A stretch of 64,000 bases of DNA from the NCBI GenBank assembly GCA_965200795.1, contig CBDAVB010000003.1, positions 62,001 through 126,000 on the forward strand, read 5' to 3'. Position numbers and translations under genes: made by a program. The stretch comes from Parashewanella sp965200795. Lineage in GTDB: Bacteria > Pseudomonadota > Gammaproteobacteria > Enterobacterales > Shewanellaceae. Of the stretch, positions 36,287 through 46,217 are shown one piece after another (the stretch's first letter is position 1; every line of letters begins with the position of its first letter). Under the pieces are notes generated by a model. The model was not told where the DNA came from. It did not search any database and saw only the letters and a list, made by a program, of their open reading frames with translations.

Positions 36287-39003
36287 ATACACAGCAAATC
36301 ACCAGCGGGCTATTAGCCAAGTTTGAAAAGAGTCGCCTTGTTTTTTGGCAAGATACTGATAATGAGTTTAATGAGCTTATTGAGACGTTAATACTTGATA
36401 CCGTCTATGATGAAACTCAGATTATTCAATTAGATGGCTTATCTCATTTCGAAGTTAAATATCGTATTGAGTTACTAGAACCCGAAACGGCATTTTTACT
36501 TTATAGCAATAAAGCGCCTGATGAGCCGACCCGCGATCTTTTATACGATATCAGGCTTTATGCCGAAGAGTTTTATGCTGATAGCAGCTCGATAATTTTG
36601 AATGAAATCTGCATGAACATGGAGTATCGACCTGTTATCGCAAAGTACAAGTCTTTCTTTGCGAATAAACAGCGTGTAAACCGCTTAAAGAAAGTACTGC
36701 CTCGTTCGGCCTCTGAAAAAGAATTAGAGTTGGCGTTGATAGCGTCGGTACTTAAAGTCGATACACCAACGTTTATTACGATACTGCAAGCGTTATTAGC
36801 TCGTCTAGCGGACGACTTTGACTCAGATGAATTACTATCAGAGCTTAATAAATTTAGCTTAGCCGAAGCATTTTGGCGTTTTGCTTATGATGAGCTGGGT
36901 TATATCGTCGAAACCATTGATACAGACAACCCGCAGCAACCGAGCTTGCAAGATTTTGCGGTTAAACTTTTATTTACCGAGTGTTATCAGTCGCTGATTA
37001 ATAGCGGCTGTACCAACTCAGATGAAGTGACTGGACGCTTTAGTACTCATCTTCTGCCTATGCCTACTCAAGAGCAGTTAGAAGCCGGATACAGCGCTGA
37101 ACGTGTTGGTATCAACTCTGGCAGAAGAGCGCAGGTAGTAAGTTTTGTGGCCCAGTGGCGTGAAAGCAGAACCTCGCAAGACAAATATAATTACCTTGCA
37201 AGTCGAATTGAGACTGATTATGAAATAGCAAATAAGCTGCTATTGGTTAATGAACCTGAAAAGCTTAGGTTAGTTCAGACATTTGAATTTGCTGATAAGC
37301 AAATCTCCATTCTCCTTGCGAAGAATATTGCAGCGTTTAGCCAAGAAACGCTAAATGATTTAATTGCTCACCGTTTAACCACTCATTGGTGTCATGTAAA
37401 ACCAGAGTTTGTTGATACTAAGTATCAGCATGTGTATTTGGCGCTTAAGGCGGCAAAACAATTCTATTCATTAAAAGCTAAGTTTATTGATGGTTTTGAT
37501 TTTGAGTCTGCTAAAGCACTTTATCGTGCTTATGAAACCGATTTATTTTTGTTTGATACGGCTTATAGAAACTTTAGTAAGCATGCGAGTCATGTTGCTC
37601 AACAGGGTTCTGATATTCTTAAAAAATTCAAGTTAGTTGAAGATATTGAGGATTTATACGTTAATTGGTATTTGCATGATCTTGCCATCGCATGGGGGAA
37701 CCATGTAGATAATGAAAGTTTACTGGACTCATGGCGCCTTAATGGTATTCATAACCAATACGACTTTTATCGTAATGAAGTGGAGCAGGTTTTACAGTCT
37801 CGTCAAATTAAGCGGGTATTTGTAATCATCAGCGACGCACTTCGTTATGAAGTTGCACATGAGATTCACGAGCAAATTAATAAAGAAAAGCGCATTCGTT
37901 CAGAAATCAAATCTCAGCTTGGTGTTGTGCCTGGTTACACTCAATTGGGTATGGCGTCTTTACTTCCGTATAATGAACTGACTGCGCATGTGGGTAAGGA
38001 TATCAAATATAAGGCTGATGGTTTAAGTGTTCACGGCCTTGATAAACGCAATGCGATTTTACAAAAGCATCGAGGTATGGCGGTAAAAGCTTCAGATGTT
38101 TTAAATTGGACTAATGAAGAAGGGCGTAAAGCTGTTGCCGATGCTCAGGTTGTATATATTTATCATGATCAAATAGATGCTATTGGCGATAAAGCCGCTA
38201 CGGAAAATCAAACCTTCGATGCTTGTGCTGATGGTATTGAGCAGGTAAGGCTATTAGTCGAACGTATCATTAACAAGCTCAACGGCAACCGCATTCTGGT
38301 TACCGCTGATCACGGCTTTATATTTAAGTCGAGTGATGTTGTTGAGTCCGATAAAACCAGTTTATCAGTAAAACCGCAAGGCGCTGTTGAGGCTAAAAAG
38401 CGTTATTTGATTGGTCAGCAGCTACCGGAAGATAGTTTTTACTGGAAGGGCAATATGGCGGTTACGGCTAATTTATCGGAAAACGGCGACCAAGCTGAGT
38501 TTATCGTACCTCGCGGCTCGAATCGTTTTAATTTTGCGGGCGGTGCGAAATTTATTCATGGCGGCATTATGCCGCAAGAAATATGCGTACCTGTGCTGCG
38601 GATTGAGCATTTAAAGACAATAAAGCAGAAAACGAGAGCCAAAGCTAAAGTTGGTGTCGTGCCTTTAAGTAATGGATTACGTTTAGTAACGCTTAGTGAA
38701 AAAATTGAATTCTTGCAAACCAACCCGGTTGGGGCTGATTTCAAGGAGCGTAACTTGAATATTTGGATTGAAGATCCACAAGGTGTTGTTGTATCGAATA
38801 AAACTCAGATAATGTTTGATTTTTCTGCCGCAAGCGGTGATGAACGTAAGCGCAGCACGATATTAAGCTTGAATGGCACAGGTTTTGACAGAAAAACAGA
38901 ATACAAACTGATTATGTGGGATGTGGAGCAAGGTGATAAATATGCTGCCCATTCTGTAACCATCGACTTAGCCATCCAAGATGATTTTGATGATCTTTTT
39001 TAA
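36283..39003 (+). CDS. pglZ: PglZ (BrxZ), BREX alkaline-phosphatase-superfamily protein
   Basis: 906 residues. The C-terminal half is the PglZ domain of the alkaline phosphatase superfamily, with VFVIISDALRYEVAHEI near residue 518, an internal VYIYHDQIDAIGDK, and metal-binding ILVTADHGFIFKSSD near residue 675. It is required for BREX defence; the substrate is unknown. It overlaps the HEPN gene by four bases and is followed by brxL after 26 bases. Confidence 0.95.
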   Translation: MNTQQITSGLLAKFEKSRLVFWQDTDNEFNELIETLILDTVYDETQIIQLDGLSHFEVKYRIELLEPETAFLLYSNKAPDEPTRDLLYDIRLYAEEFYADSSSIILNEICMNMEYRPVIAKYKSFFANKQRVNRLKKVLPRSASEKELELALIASVLKVDTPTFITILQALLARLADDFDSDELLSELNKFSLAEAFWRFAYDELGYIVETIDTDNPQQPSLQDFAVKLLFTECYQSLINSGCTNSDEVTGRFSTHLLPMPTQEQLEAGYSAERVGINSGRRAQVVSFVAQWRESRTSQDKYNYLASRIETDYEIANKLLLVNEPEKLRLVQTFEFADKQISILLAKNIAAFSQETLNDLIAHRLTTHWCHVKPEFVDTKYQHVYLALKAAKQFYSLKAKFIDGFDFESAKALYRAYETDLFLFDTAYRNFSKHASHVAQQGSDILKKFKLVEDIEDLYVNWYLHDLAIAWGNHVDNESLLDSWRLNGIHNQYDFYRNEVEQVLQSRQIKRVFVIISDALRYEVAHEIHEQINKEKRIRSEIKSQLGVVPGYTQLGMASLLPYNELTAHVGKDIKYKADGLSVHGLDKRNAILQKHRGMAVKASDVLNWTNEEGRKAVADAQVVYIYHDQIDAIGDKAATENQTFDACADGIEQVRLLVERIINKLNGNRILVTADHGFIFKSSDVVESDKTSLSVKPQGAVEAKKRYLIGQQLPEDSFYWKGNMAVTANLSENGDQAEFIVPRGSNRFNFAGGAKFIHGGIMPQEICVPVLRIEHLKTIKQKTRAKAKVGVVPLSNGLRLVTLSEKIEFLQTNPVGADFKERNLNIWIEDPQGVVVSNKTQIMFDFSAASGDERKRSTILSLNGTGFDRKTEYKLIMWDVEQGDKYAAHSVTIDLAIQDDFDDLF

Positions 39004-39029
39004 TGGGCCGCTTTTAGCGGGAAAGTGTT

Positions 39030-41207
39030 ATGACTGACGAGACAAACGATAACAAAACAACTGAAGTTCATCACTATCATCATTTTGAAAGTGCTGAAGG
39101 TAATGAGCAAAATACTCAAGAAGGTGAATTCGCTTCATTTTCTCAGGAGGAGCAAGTGAAGCAAGAAATCAAGGACGTTAAAGACGTCGCCCTTGATGAC
39201 ATTATGACTTCTGAGTTCAAAGGACGTGTAGTCAGAAAAGATTTAACCAAGCAACTTAAAGAAGGGGCAAATGTTCCGGTTTATGTTCTTGAGTATTTAC
39301 TTGGTATGTATTGCTCAGCTACTGATGATGAGCTTATTGATGCGGGAATGACACGTGTTAAGAAGATTTTGACGGATAACTATGTTCGTCCTGATGAAGC
39401 TGAAAAAGTTAAGTCTTTAATTCGTGAGCGTGGCACTCACAAAGTTATTGACAAGCTTTCAGTTAAGTTAAATCAGAAGAAAGACGTTTATGAAGCTAGC
39501 CTTTCAAATTTAGGTATTAAAGATGCGGTGATCCCAGCAAATATCATTAAAGACAATGAAAAATTGCTGACGGGTGGTATTTGGGGCATTGTGACGTTGA
39601 GCTATTTTTTTGAAGAGGGACAAAGAACCTCACCGTTTTCGGTCGTTACGCTTAAAGCGATTCAAATACCGTCGATGAATATGCAAGAGGTATATGACGC
39701 CAGACGAGCTTTCTCAATGGATCAATGGCTGGACTTATTGCTGCGTTCTATTGGGATGGAGCCTGCTAATCTAGAGCAACGTACCAAGTGGCACCTTGTC
39801 GCCAGAATGATCCCTTTTGTTGAAAATAACTACAACGTCTGTGAACTTGGGCCACGTGGCACGGGTAAGTCACACGTTTACAAGGAGTGCTCGCCTAACT
39901 CTTTGTTAGTTTCAGGCGGTCAAACAACCGTTGCTAACCTTTTTTATAATATGTCTTCCCGCCAAGTCGGTTTGGTGGGCATGTGGGACGTGGTCGCATT
40001 CGATGAAGTGGCTGGAATTCGCTTTAAAGATAAAGACGGCATTCAGATCATGAAAGACTATATGGCTTCAGGGTCATTCAGTCGTGGCCGTGATTCAATT
40101 GAGGCAAAAGCATCAATGGTTTTTGTGGGCAACATTGACCAACCCGTTGAAACTTTGGTTAAAACCAGTCATCTTCTTGCTCCGTTTCCACCTGAAATGA
40201 TTGATTCAGCTTACTTTGACCGCTTCCATGCTTATATTCCCGGTTGGGAAATCCCGAAAATGCGCCCTGAGTTCTTTACAGATCGTTTTGGGTTAATAAC
40301 GGACTACCTTGCTGAATACATGCGAGATATCCGTAAACAGACGTTCTCTGATGCGATTGACAAGTTCTTTAAGCTAGGGAATAACTTAAATCAACGTGAT
40401 GTGATTGGTGTTAGACGTACAACCTCAGGTTTATTAAAGCTGCTATTTCCAAATGGTGAATATGGCAAAGAAGACGTTAGAGTTTGTTTAACTTATGCCT
40501 TAGAAACTCGTCGCCGAGTAAAAGAGCAGCTCAAAAAAATTGGTGGTATGGAGTTCTTTGATGTGAACTTCTCATACATTGATAATGAGTCACTGGAAGA
40601 GTTTTTTGTAAATGTACCGGAGCAAGGCGGCTCAAACTTAATCCCGGCTGGTCAACAAAACGCTGGTGTTGTGCATATCGTTAGTAAAGGCGCTGCTGGT
40701 AAGTTAGGAGTATTCCGTTTAGAAACTCAAAAAACAGCGGGTACGGGAAAGCATAGAGCTTCAGGGTTTGGTAGCGACACTCATGCAAAAGAGCAAGTTC
40801 GAATCGGCTTTGATTACTTTAGAGGAAACTTAAGTCGTATCAACGCTTCCGCTAAATTTTCAGACTTTGAATTTAATCTGCATTGTGTTGACTTACAACA
40901 TTCTGGTTGTACGCAAACCGCAAGTTTGTCATCTCTTATTGCTTTCAGTTCTGTATTGCTTGGGAAGCCTATACAGGAACAAATGGTGATTTTAGGTGAT
41001 ATGTCACTAGGTGGCGTAGTAAGCCCTGTAACGGACTTAGCAGGCTGTATGCAAGTGGCACTTGAAGCTGGCGCTAAGAAGGTGTTACTGCCAATGTCAT
41101 CTGCCAGTGACATTCCAACTGTACCTCAAGAAACTTTCACTAAGTTCCAAGTTAGCTTTTATAGTGATCCGATTGACGGGGTTTATAAGGCGTTGGGAGT
41201 TGGGTAG
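39030..41207 (+). CDS. brxL: BrxL, AAA+ Lon-like BREX protein
   Basis: 725 residues. The AAA+ ATPase core has Walker A GPRGTGKSH near residue 277 and Walker B VVAFDEVAG near 320. A C-terminal Lon-like domain follows (ILGDMSLGGVVSPVTDL near 655). Aligned by eye with Lon, the catalytic Ser is Thr (TQTASL block) and the catalytic Lys is Ala (TDLAGC for the GGLKEK block). BrxL is therefore probably a DNA-acting motor, not a protease. The N-terminus has a His-rich acidic stretch (HHYHHFESAEG). It is the last gene of the operon. Confidence 0.92.
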   Translation: MTDETNDNKTTEVHHYHHFESAEGNEQNTQEGEFASFSQEEQVKQEIKDVKDVALDDIMTSEFKGRVVRKDLTKQLKEGANVPVYVLEYLLGMYCSATDDELIDAGMTRVKKILTDNYVRPDEAEKVKSLIRERGTHKVIDKLSVKLNQKKDVYEASLSNLGIKDAVIPANIIKDNEKLLTGGIWGIVTLSYFFEEGQRTSPFSVVTLKAIQIPSMNMQEVYDARRAFSMDQWLDLLLRSIGMEPANLEQRTKWHLVARMIPFVENNYNVCELGPRGTGKSHVYKECSPNSLLVSGGQTTVANLFYNMSSRQVGLVGMWDVVAFDEVAGIRFKDKDGIQIMKDYMASGSFSRGRDSIEAKASMVFVGNIDQPVETLVKTSHLLAPFPPEMIDSAYFDRFHAYIPGWEIPKMRPEFFTDRFGLITDYLAEYMRDIRKQTFSDAIDKFFKLGNNLNQRDVIGVRRTTSGLLKLLFPNGEYGKEDVRVCLTYALETRRRVKEQLKKIGGMEFFDVNFSYIDNESLEEFFVNVPEQGGSNLIPAGQQNAGVVHIVSKGAAGKLGVFRLETQKTAGTGKHRASGFGSDTHAKEQVRIGFDYFRGNLSRINASAKFSDFEFNLHCVDLQHSGCTQTASLSSLIAFSSVLLGKPIQEQMVILGDMSLGGVVSPVTDLAGCMQVALEAGAKKVLLPMSSASDIPTVPQETFTKFQVSFYSDPIDGVYKALGVG

Positions 41208-41210
41208 TTG

Positions 41211-41240
41211 TGACGTGGTCTGATGGATATGACCACGTCA
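41211..41240 (+). terminator. candidate terminator hairpin after brxL
   Basis: A perfect 10-bp stem TGACGTGGTC/GACCACGTCA with a 10-base loop, just after the brxL stop codon. It lacks a T run, so it may act as a weak terminator or a 3' stabiliser. The rest of 41241-41601 holds no recognised gene. Confidence 0.45.
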
Positions 41241-42572
41241 TCCAAAACGACCAGAAAACTTGGGTTTGCTATATCGTTATACTCCCTAACCGGCAAAAGG
41301 CAAAAAGCGAGTTACAAACATCACACATTACGCCGTACAAAGATGAACGGATATTCGCCTTTACCCTTGCAATCTGAGATAAAACCGGATATTGTCCGGC
41401 GGCAGTATCAGTTCAGAGAGCTTAAAATGAATTCTTATAAATCCCGGGCGATAAGTTCGTGTTAGCAGGCTTATCATCGTCTTCCTCAGACTGTACGCGG
41501 CTCTCTTCCGCAAGCGGCGATGACTACCGGAGCGGCGTGCGGGAGCGGAAAAATATTTTCTGTTAATCACTTACAGCCGTCTGAACATTGTTCATAAGAT
41601 TATGACAGCGGCAAAACCGGAGGGAGCGGGAGTTGTAAGACAAATACTCGAGCAGGTTATCGTCGGGAACAAGCTTACGCCTCCTTCAGACTCACTGACA
41701 TTAGACATTGACGGTATAACTTACCGGGTTTGTGTCAAAGAAAATAATGGTTATTTTTCCGCGCGGTTAACAACTGAGCAAAGATCCCCGACCCGGCGAA
41801 GATTAAGATTAGCTCCATACGACATTAAAATTAAAGAACACCAAACAGGCGGCCGGCTTTTATCGGATATACTGAATATCCACCGGCACGCGGCTGACGG
41901 AAATAAAAACGTTTTAACAGAATTAATATCAAAAAACATCAATCCCGACATCAAAGACGCGGACGGTTCCACCCCGCTGATACTCGCCGCCGCCAACGGT
42001 CATACCGAAATCGTGGATCGCCTCCTGCAATTCGGCGCCGACGTTAACGCCGCTGATCTCATCGGCCGCACCCCGTTAATGCATGCCATAATCAAAGGTC
42101 AGACTAAAATCGTGGAACTCATCCTCAAAAAAAGCAAAAGCGGCATTGACCTTAACTCCGCTGACAGCAACGGCCTCACCCCGTTAATCGGCGCCGCCGC
42201 CTTTGGTAAGACCGAAATCGTAGAACTCCTCCTGCAAAGCGGCGCCGACGTTAACGCCCGTAAAAACAGATGCGACTACATGTTAAGAGTCGCGGCCTTA
42301 TACGGTCAGATCGAAACCGTAGACCTTCTCCTGCGAAACGGCGCCGACATTTGCATATTCTCGCCTAACGTGATCAAAAATTCCTGCCCATCGTGATCGC
42401 ATATTCTTGCCTAACTGTGATCAATAATTCTTGCTTTATCGTGAACAAATTTCGTCCAAAACAGGAATCAGCGATCACGATGCAAGAATTGGTGATCACG
42501 ACCCACAAGAACAACTTCAGAGCATTGTTTCTTTAACTACCATTTTCTATTTAAACCAAATGGATAATGGTA

Positions 42573-44114
42573 ATGGCAACTAAGAGATTAACAGTGCGAA
42601 ATATAAGAGAAATTTTACGGCTCGGTCTTGGTGCCCAGCTGACACTACGTCAAATACATAGCAGCACAAAGTCGAGTGTTGGAGCTGTTCAGAAAGTTCT
42701 TTTCAAAGCAAAAGCATTAAAATTGAGCTGGCCTTTACCACCAGAGCTGGATGATTCAACTCTGGAAAAGCTTTTTTATTCAAAGCCTGAATCGACTCAA
42801 CATATAAAATGCCCATCAACCGACTGGGCTGAAATCCATTTAGAGCTCAAGAAAAAAGGGGTCACTAAACAACTGTTATGGGAAGAGCATGTACAGCAAA
42901 ATAAAGATTGTTACTACAGCTATTCTCGATTTTGCTATCACTATTCAACGTGGAAGAAGAAACAGCAACGCTCGATGAGGCAAGTTCACAAAGCGGGTGA
43001 CAAACTATTCGTCGACTACGCTGGCCAAACGGTACCTATCGTCTGTGCCTCAACAGGTGAAGTAAAAACAGCTCAAATTTTTGTCGCTGTGCTTGGTGCT
43101 TCAAATTACACCTATGTTGAAACTACCCATACACAATCATTACCAGACTGGTTAGAAAGTCATGTCAGGGCTTTTGAGTTCTTTGGCGGTGTTCCGAAAA
43201 TCGTGATACCCGATAATCTTAAATCTGGTGTCAGCAAGGCTTGTCGATACGATCCTGAACTCAATCCCGCTTATCAACAATTGGCTGCGCATTACAATGT
43301 GGCTGTTATCCCCGCCAGACCTTACAAACCCAAAGATAAATCAAAAGCTGAAGTCGGTGTGCAAATCATTGAACGCTGGATATTAGCTAAGCTCAGACAT
43401 CAAACCTTCTTCTCGCTTGGTGAGCTTAATCGGTGCATTAAAGCCTTACTAAAAGAAGTGAATCAAAAGCCCTTTAAGCAACTAGATGGTTGCAGACAAA
43501 GTTTATTTGAAAGCTTGGATAAACCGGCGTTAGCACCACTTCCCAAGCTTCCTTACCATTATGTTGACATCAAATCCGCTAAAATTGGCATCGACTATCA
43601 CGTCAAATATGATCGCCACAATTACTCCGTTCCTCATCATCTTGTTGGTGAAAAAGTTGAGCTACACGTAAGTGACAAGCGGCTAGGCGTTTACTTCAAA
43701 GGTAAAGCCATTTGTCACCACATCCGTAAGCATCGACCGGGGGCAACAACTGAACCTCAACATATGCCAAAGCGCCATGAGAAACACCATCAATGGAACC
43801 CTGGTCGCTTTTTAAACTGGGCAAGCAGTATCGGCTCAGAGGTGACAAAATGGATCAAGCATCAACTTGATAGCCGAGCACACCCAGAGCAAGCCTATAA
43901 CTTGTGCTTAGGTGTATTAAATCTCTCTAAAACCTACTCAAACGAACGCCTGAACAACGCTTGTGCTATCGCCAACAAACATAAGCTTTATCGATACCGA
44001 GAAATCAGCAATATCCTCAAAAGTAACCAAGACAAGCTGGCTAACAGTAAGCAGCAAAGCTTCGACTTACCTCAACACCACGAAAATGTTCGTGGCTCAA
44101 AAGCCTTTCACTAA
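42573..44114 (+). CDS. istA: IstA, IS21-family transposase
   Basis: About 513 residues. An N-terminal helix-turn-helix (TLRQIHSSTKSSVGAVQKVL) precedes the DDE integrase core: LFVDYAGQTVPIV, PKIVIPDNLKSGV, and KPKDKSKAEVGVQIIERW with the Glu. The C-terminal Mu-type beta-barrel region follows. It may start at the ATG at 42573 or at one two codons earlier. Overall it is complete and partnered with istB. Confidence 0.93.
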   Translation: MATKRLTVRNIREILRLGLGAQLTLRQIHSSTKSSVGAVQKVLFKAKALKLSWPLPPELDDSTLEKLFYSKPESTQHIKCPSTDWAEIHLELKKKGVTKQLLWEEHVQQNKDCYYSYSRFCYHYSTWKKKQQRSMRQVHKAGDKLFVDYAGQTVPIVCASTGEVKTAQIFVAVLGASNYTYVETTHTQSLPDWLESHVRAFEFFGGVPKIVIPDNLKSGVSKACRYDPELNPAYQQLAAHYNVAVIPARPYKPKDKSKAEVGVQIIERWILAKLRHQTFFSLGELNRCIKALLKEVNQKPFKQLDGCRQSLFESLDKPALAPLPKLPYHYVDIKSAKIGIDYHVKYDRHNYSVPHHLVGEKVELHVSDKRLGVYFKGKAICHHIRKHRPGATTEPQHMPKRHEKHHQWNPGRFLNWASSIGSEVTKWIKHQLDSRAHPEQAYNLCLGVLNLSKTYSNERLNNACAIANKHKLYRYREISNILKSNQDKLANSKQQSFDLPQHHENVRGSKAFH

Positions 44115-44123
44115 GGAGTGATT

Positions 44124-44882
44124 ATGATGATCGAGCCTTTAATCGCACAACTACGTCAGCTGAAATTATCAGGCATGGCACAAGCGTTAACCAGCCAGCA
44201 AGAACAATTAGGTCATTACGGTGATTTATCGTTCGAAGAACGGTTGCAATATATCGTTGAAAGAGAATCTCTTTACCGAGATAACCGGAAGCAGCAACGA
44301 CTGCTACGCAGTGCCAAACTCAAATTAAGCGCAACGGCCTCAGAAATCGATTACCAGCATCCAAGAGGACTGAAACGCAGTCAGATGGCCGGACTTATCC
44401 AGTGTGAATGGATAAGCAAAGGACAAAACACTTTGCTCACAGGGCCATGTGGTTGCGGTAAAACCTATTTGGCTTGTGCACTCGGACACAGTGCTTGTCT
44501 TAAAGGTTACAGCGTTCGCTACTACAGGCTATCACGATTACTACTGACACTTTCACAGGCAAAAGCTGATGGCACATATCAGAGGCTGTTAAAAACCTTA
44601 GCCGCAACCAATTTACTTATCATCGATGACTGGGGACTAGAGCCGCTTACAGCGGCTAACCGTAGTGACTTAATGGAAATCATGGACGACCGACACGAAA
44701 CAAACTCAACCATCATGATAAGCCAATTACCAACTGAGCAGTGGCATCAAGCTATCGGAGATAACACACTAGCTGACGCCATTTTAGATCGGTTAATGCA
44801 TAACGCTCACCGACTGAAATTAAAGGGTGAATCCATGCGAAAAAAAGAGGAAATCTTGACTGATGGTGATCAAATAGACTAG
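44124..44882 (+). CDS. istB: IstB, IS21 helper ATPase
   Basis: About 252 residues; a DnaC-like AAA+ protein that selects targets with IstA. Walker A is LLTGPCGCGKTYLACALG and Walker B is NLLIIDDWGLEPL. The SD sequence AAGGAG lies just upstream. It starts 9 bases after the istA stop. Confidence 0.93.
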   Translation: MMIEPLIAQLRQLKLSGMAQALTSQQEQLGHYGDLSFEERLQYIVERESLYRDNRKQQRLLRSAKLKLSATASEIDYQHPRGLKRSQMAGLIQCEWISKGQNTLLTGPCGCGKTYLACALGHSACLKGYSVRYYRLSRLLLTLSQAKADGTYQRLLKTLAATNLLIIDDWGLEPLTAANRSDLMEIMDDRHETNSTIMISQLPTEQWHQAIGDNTLADAILDRLMHNAHRLKLKGESMRKKEEILTDGDQID

Positions 44883-45658
44883 AAATGCATGTAGGTTGAT
44901 GCTCTGAAGTGACAAGTGATCACGATGGGCAGGAATCAGCGATCATATCCGCAGGAATACGCAACATTAACGCCCGTAGATACAGCGGCCGCACTCCTTT
45001 ACACCTCGCCGCCGACCGCGGTCATATCAAAACCGTAGACCTTCTCCTGCGAAACGGCGCCGACATTAACGCCCGCGACAACGGTAACTGGACCTCGTTA
45101 ATGAGCGCCGCCTGCGGCCATAGCGAAATCTCGGAACGCCTCCTGCAAAACGGCGCCGCCATTGACGCCGCTGACAACACCGGTCGCACCTCGTTAATAA
45201 ACGCCGCTACCAAAGGTCATACCGAAATCGTGAGACTGCTGCTGGATTACGGCGCTAATCCAGATAAGCTCGGAGAAATAGGTAGCGCGCTAACGTGCAC
45301 TATTCGCAAGCTGATAACAAGTAAAGAAGAGAACAGAGCGAGACTCATAAGAGTAATGGAGTTACTGTTAACGTACGGAGCGGATATAACCGGAAAATGG
45401 GAAGATGAACCAAATCCCGGAACCGGATTGACAATTAAAGATAAAATTTTCCGATTAAGTAAAGATTATGATCTCGGTGGTGTTCTTAAGGCCATCAATC
45501 TCGCACCTCGCTTCCCTCGTTGTAAGACATTAAAAATGCAGGCCAAGAGGACAATTATTAATGCTATAAAAGCAAATGAAGAAAATAAGCCGCTGTCTGA
45601 AGCGCTGAAGGATCTCCCTCTTCCTGCCTGTATGAAGGAAATGCTCTTGAAAAAGTAG

Positions 45659-46217
45659 GCAGTGCGATCTCGCTCATTTACGGACGAGATAGTTCAGCAA
45701 CGCTCACTAACGCGCAAAACTCTACGACTACGAACTGGTGCTGCCGTACTGACAATCCCGGAGATGCTGATGAAAAAGAAAGCGGCAAATGGGCTGATGC
45801 TTCTCACTTCTGCTGTCAACGCTCAACGCTTATGTCACGGGTGATTTCGGTCCGCGACAGAGAAGCGGACATGCAAAGCTGCCTGCAAGATAAGCAAGCC
45901 CGATGAGCGTTTTGTGCGGGTAATGCATAATGGAAAAATAGGCTAAAAAGATCTTCCCTGAACTTAATTGAGATAAACGCTCAATCACCATTTTTAGCAC
46001 CCATGCGCTGTTCATTTTTGAAGTTAATTTCAAGGCTGATATTTGAGTTTGACGCCACTGTAGCGTTATCGTCTGACTCAGTAAACCGGGGTTGGCGCCG
46101 CCTGATAATTTTTAACCTGGCGCCACTTTTTAAATCGCGGGCCGGTGACAGCAAGGTTTTTATAAATTTTGGGCTGCCGGGTAATCATCAGCAGCGAAAC
46201 CGCTTGCCGACGGAGTG
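45659..46217. other. intergenic, no gene recognised
   Basis: About 560 bases between the ankyrin gene and the convergent 1193-residue gene. Short open frames exist on both strands but none has a recognisable product or ribosome site. It may include decayed coding sequence. Confidence 0.5.

Larger units (their letters stand above)
42352..44963 (+). mobile_element. IS21-family element, intact
   Basis: 2612 bp with TG...CA ends. The left end TGCATATTCTCGCC and the right end TGCGTATTCCTGCG (read inward) are imperfect inverted repeats. It is flanked by the direct repeat ACATT (42347-42351, 44964-44968). Several further repeats of the type GATCACGATGGGCAGGAAT occur near both ends, as expected for the multiple transposase-binding sites of IS21. 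Confidence 0.92.
41602..45658 (+). pseudogene. ankyrin-repeat gene interrupted by IS21
   Basis: Two halves of one gene, 41602-42351 and 44969-45658. Removing the IS21 and one copy of its target duplication joins them in frame at NGADI-NARRYSGRTPLH, giving a 479-residue protein. Canonical ankyrin repeats (DGSTPLILAAANGHTEIVDR, then LLQFGADVNA) run from about residue 110 to 350, about seven or eight units. The C-terminus is non-repetitive, with basic stretches. The DNA of the repeats is more GC-rich than the rest. As it stands, the first half reads into the IS and stops at 42396. It is probably a binding or effector protein before disruption. Confidence 0.88.

Noticed and set aside
41223..41465. 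80-codon open frame after brxL
   Set aside because: No ribosome site, no recognisable product, and it begins within the hairpin after brxL.
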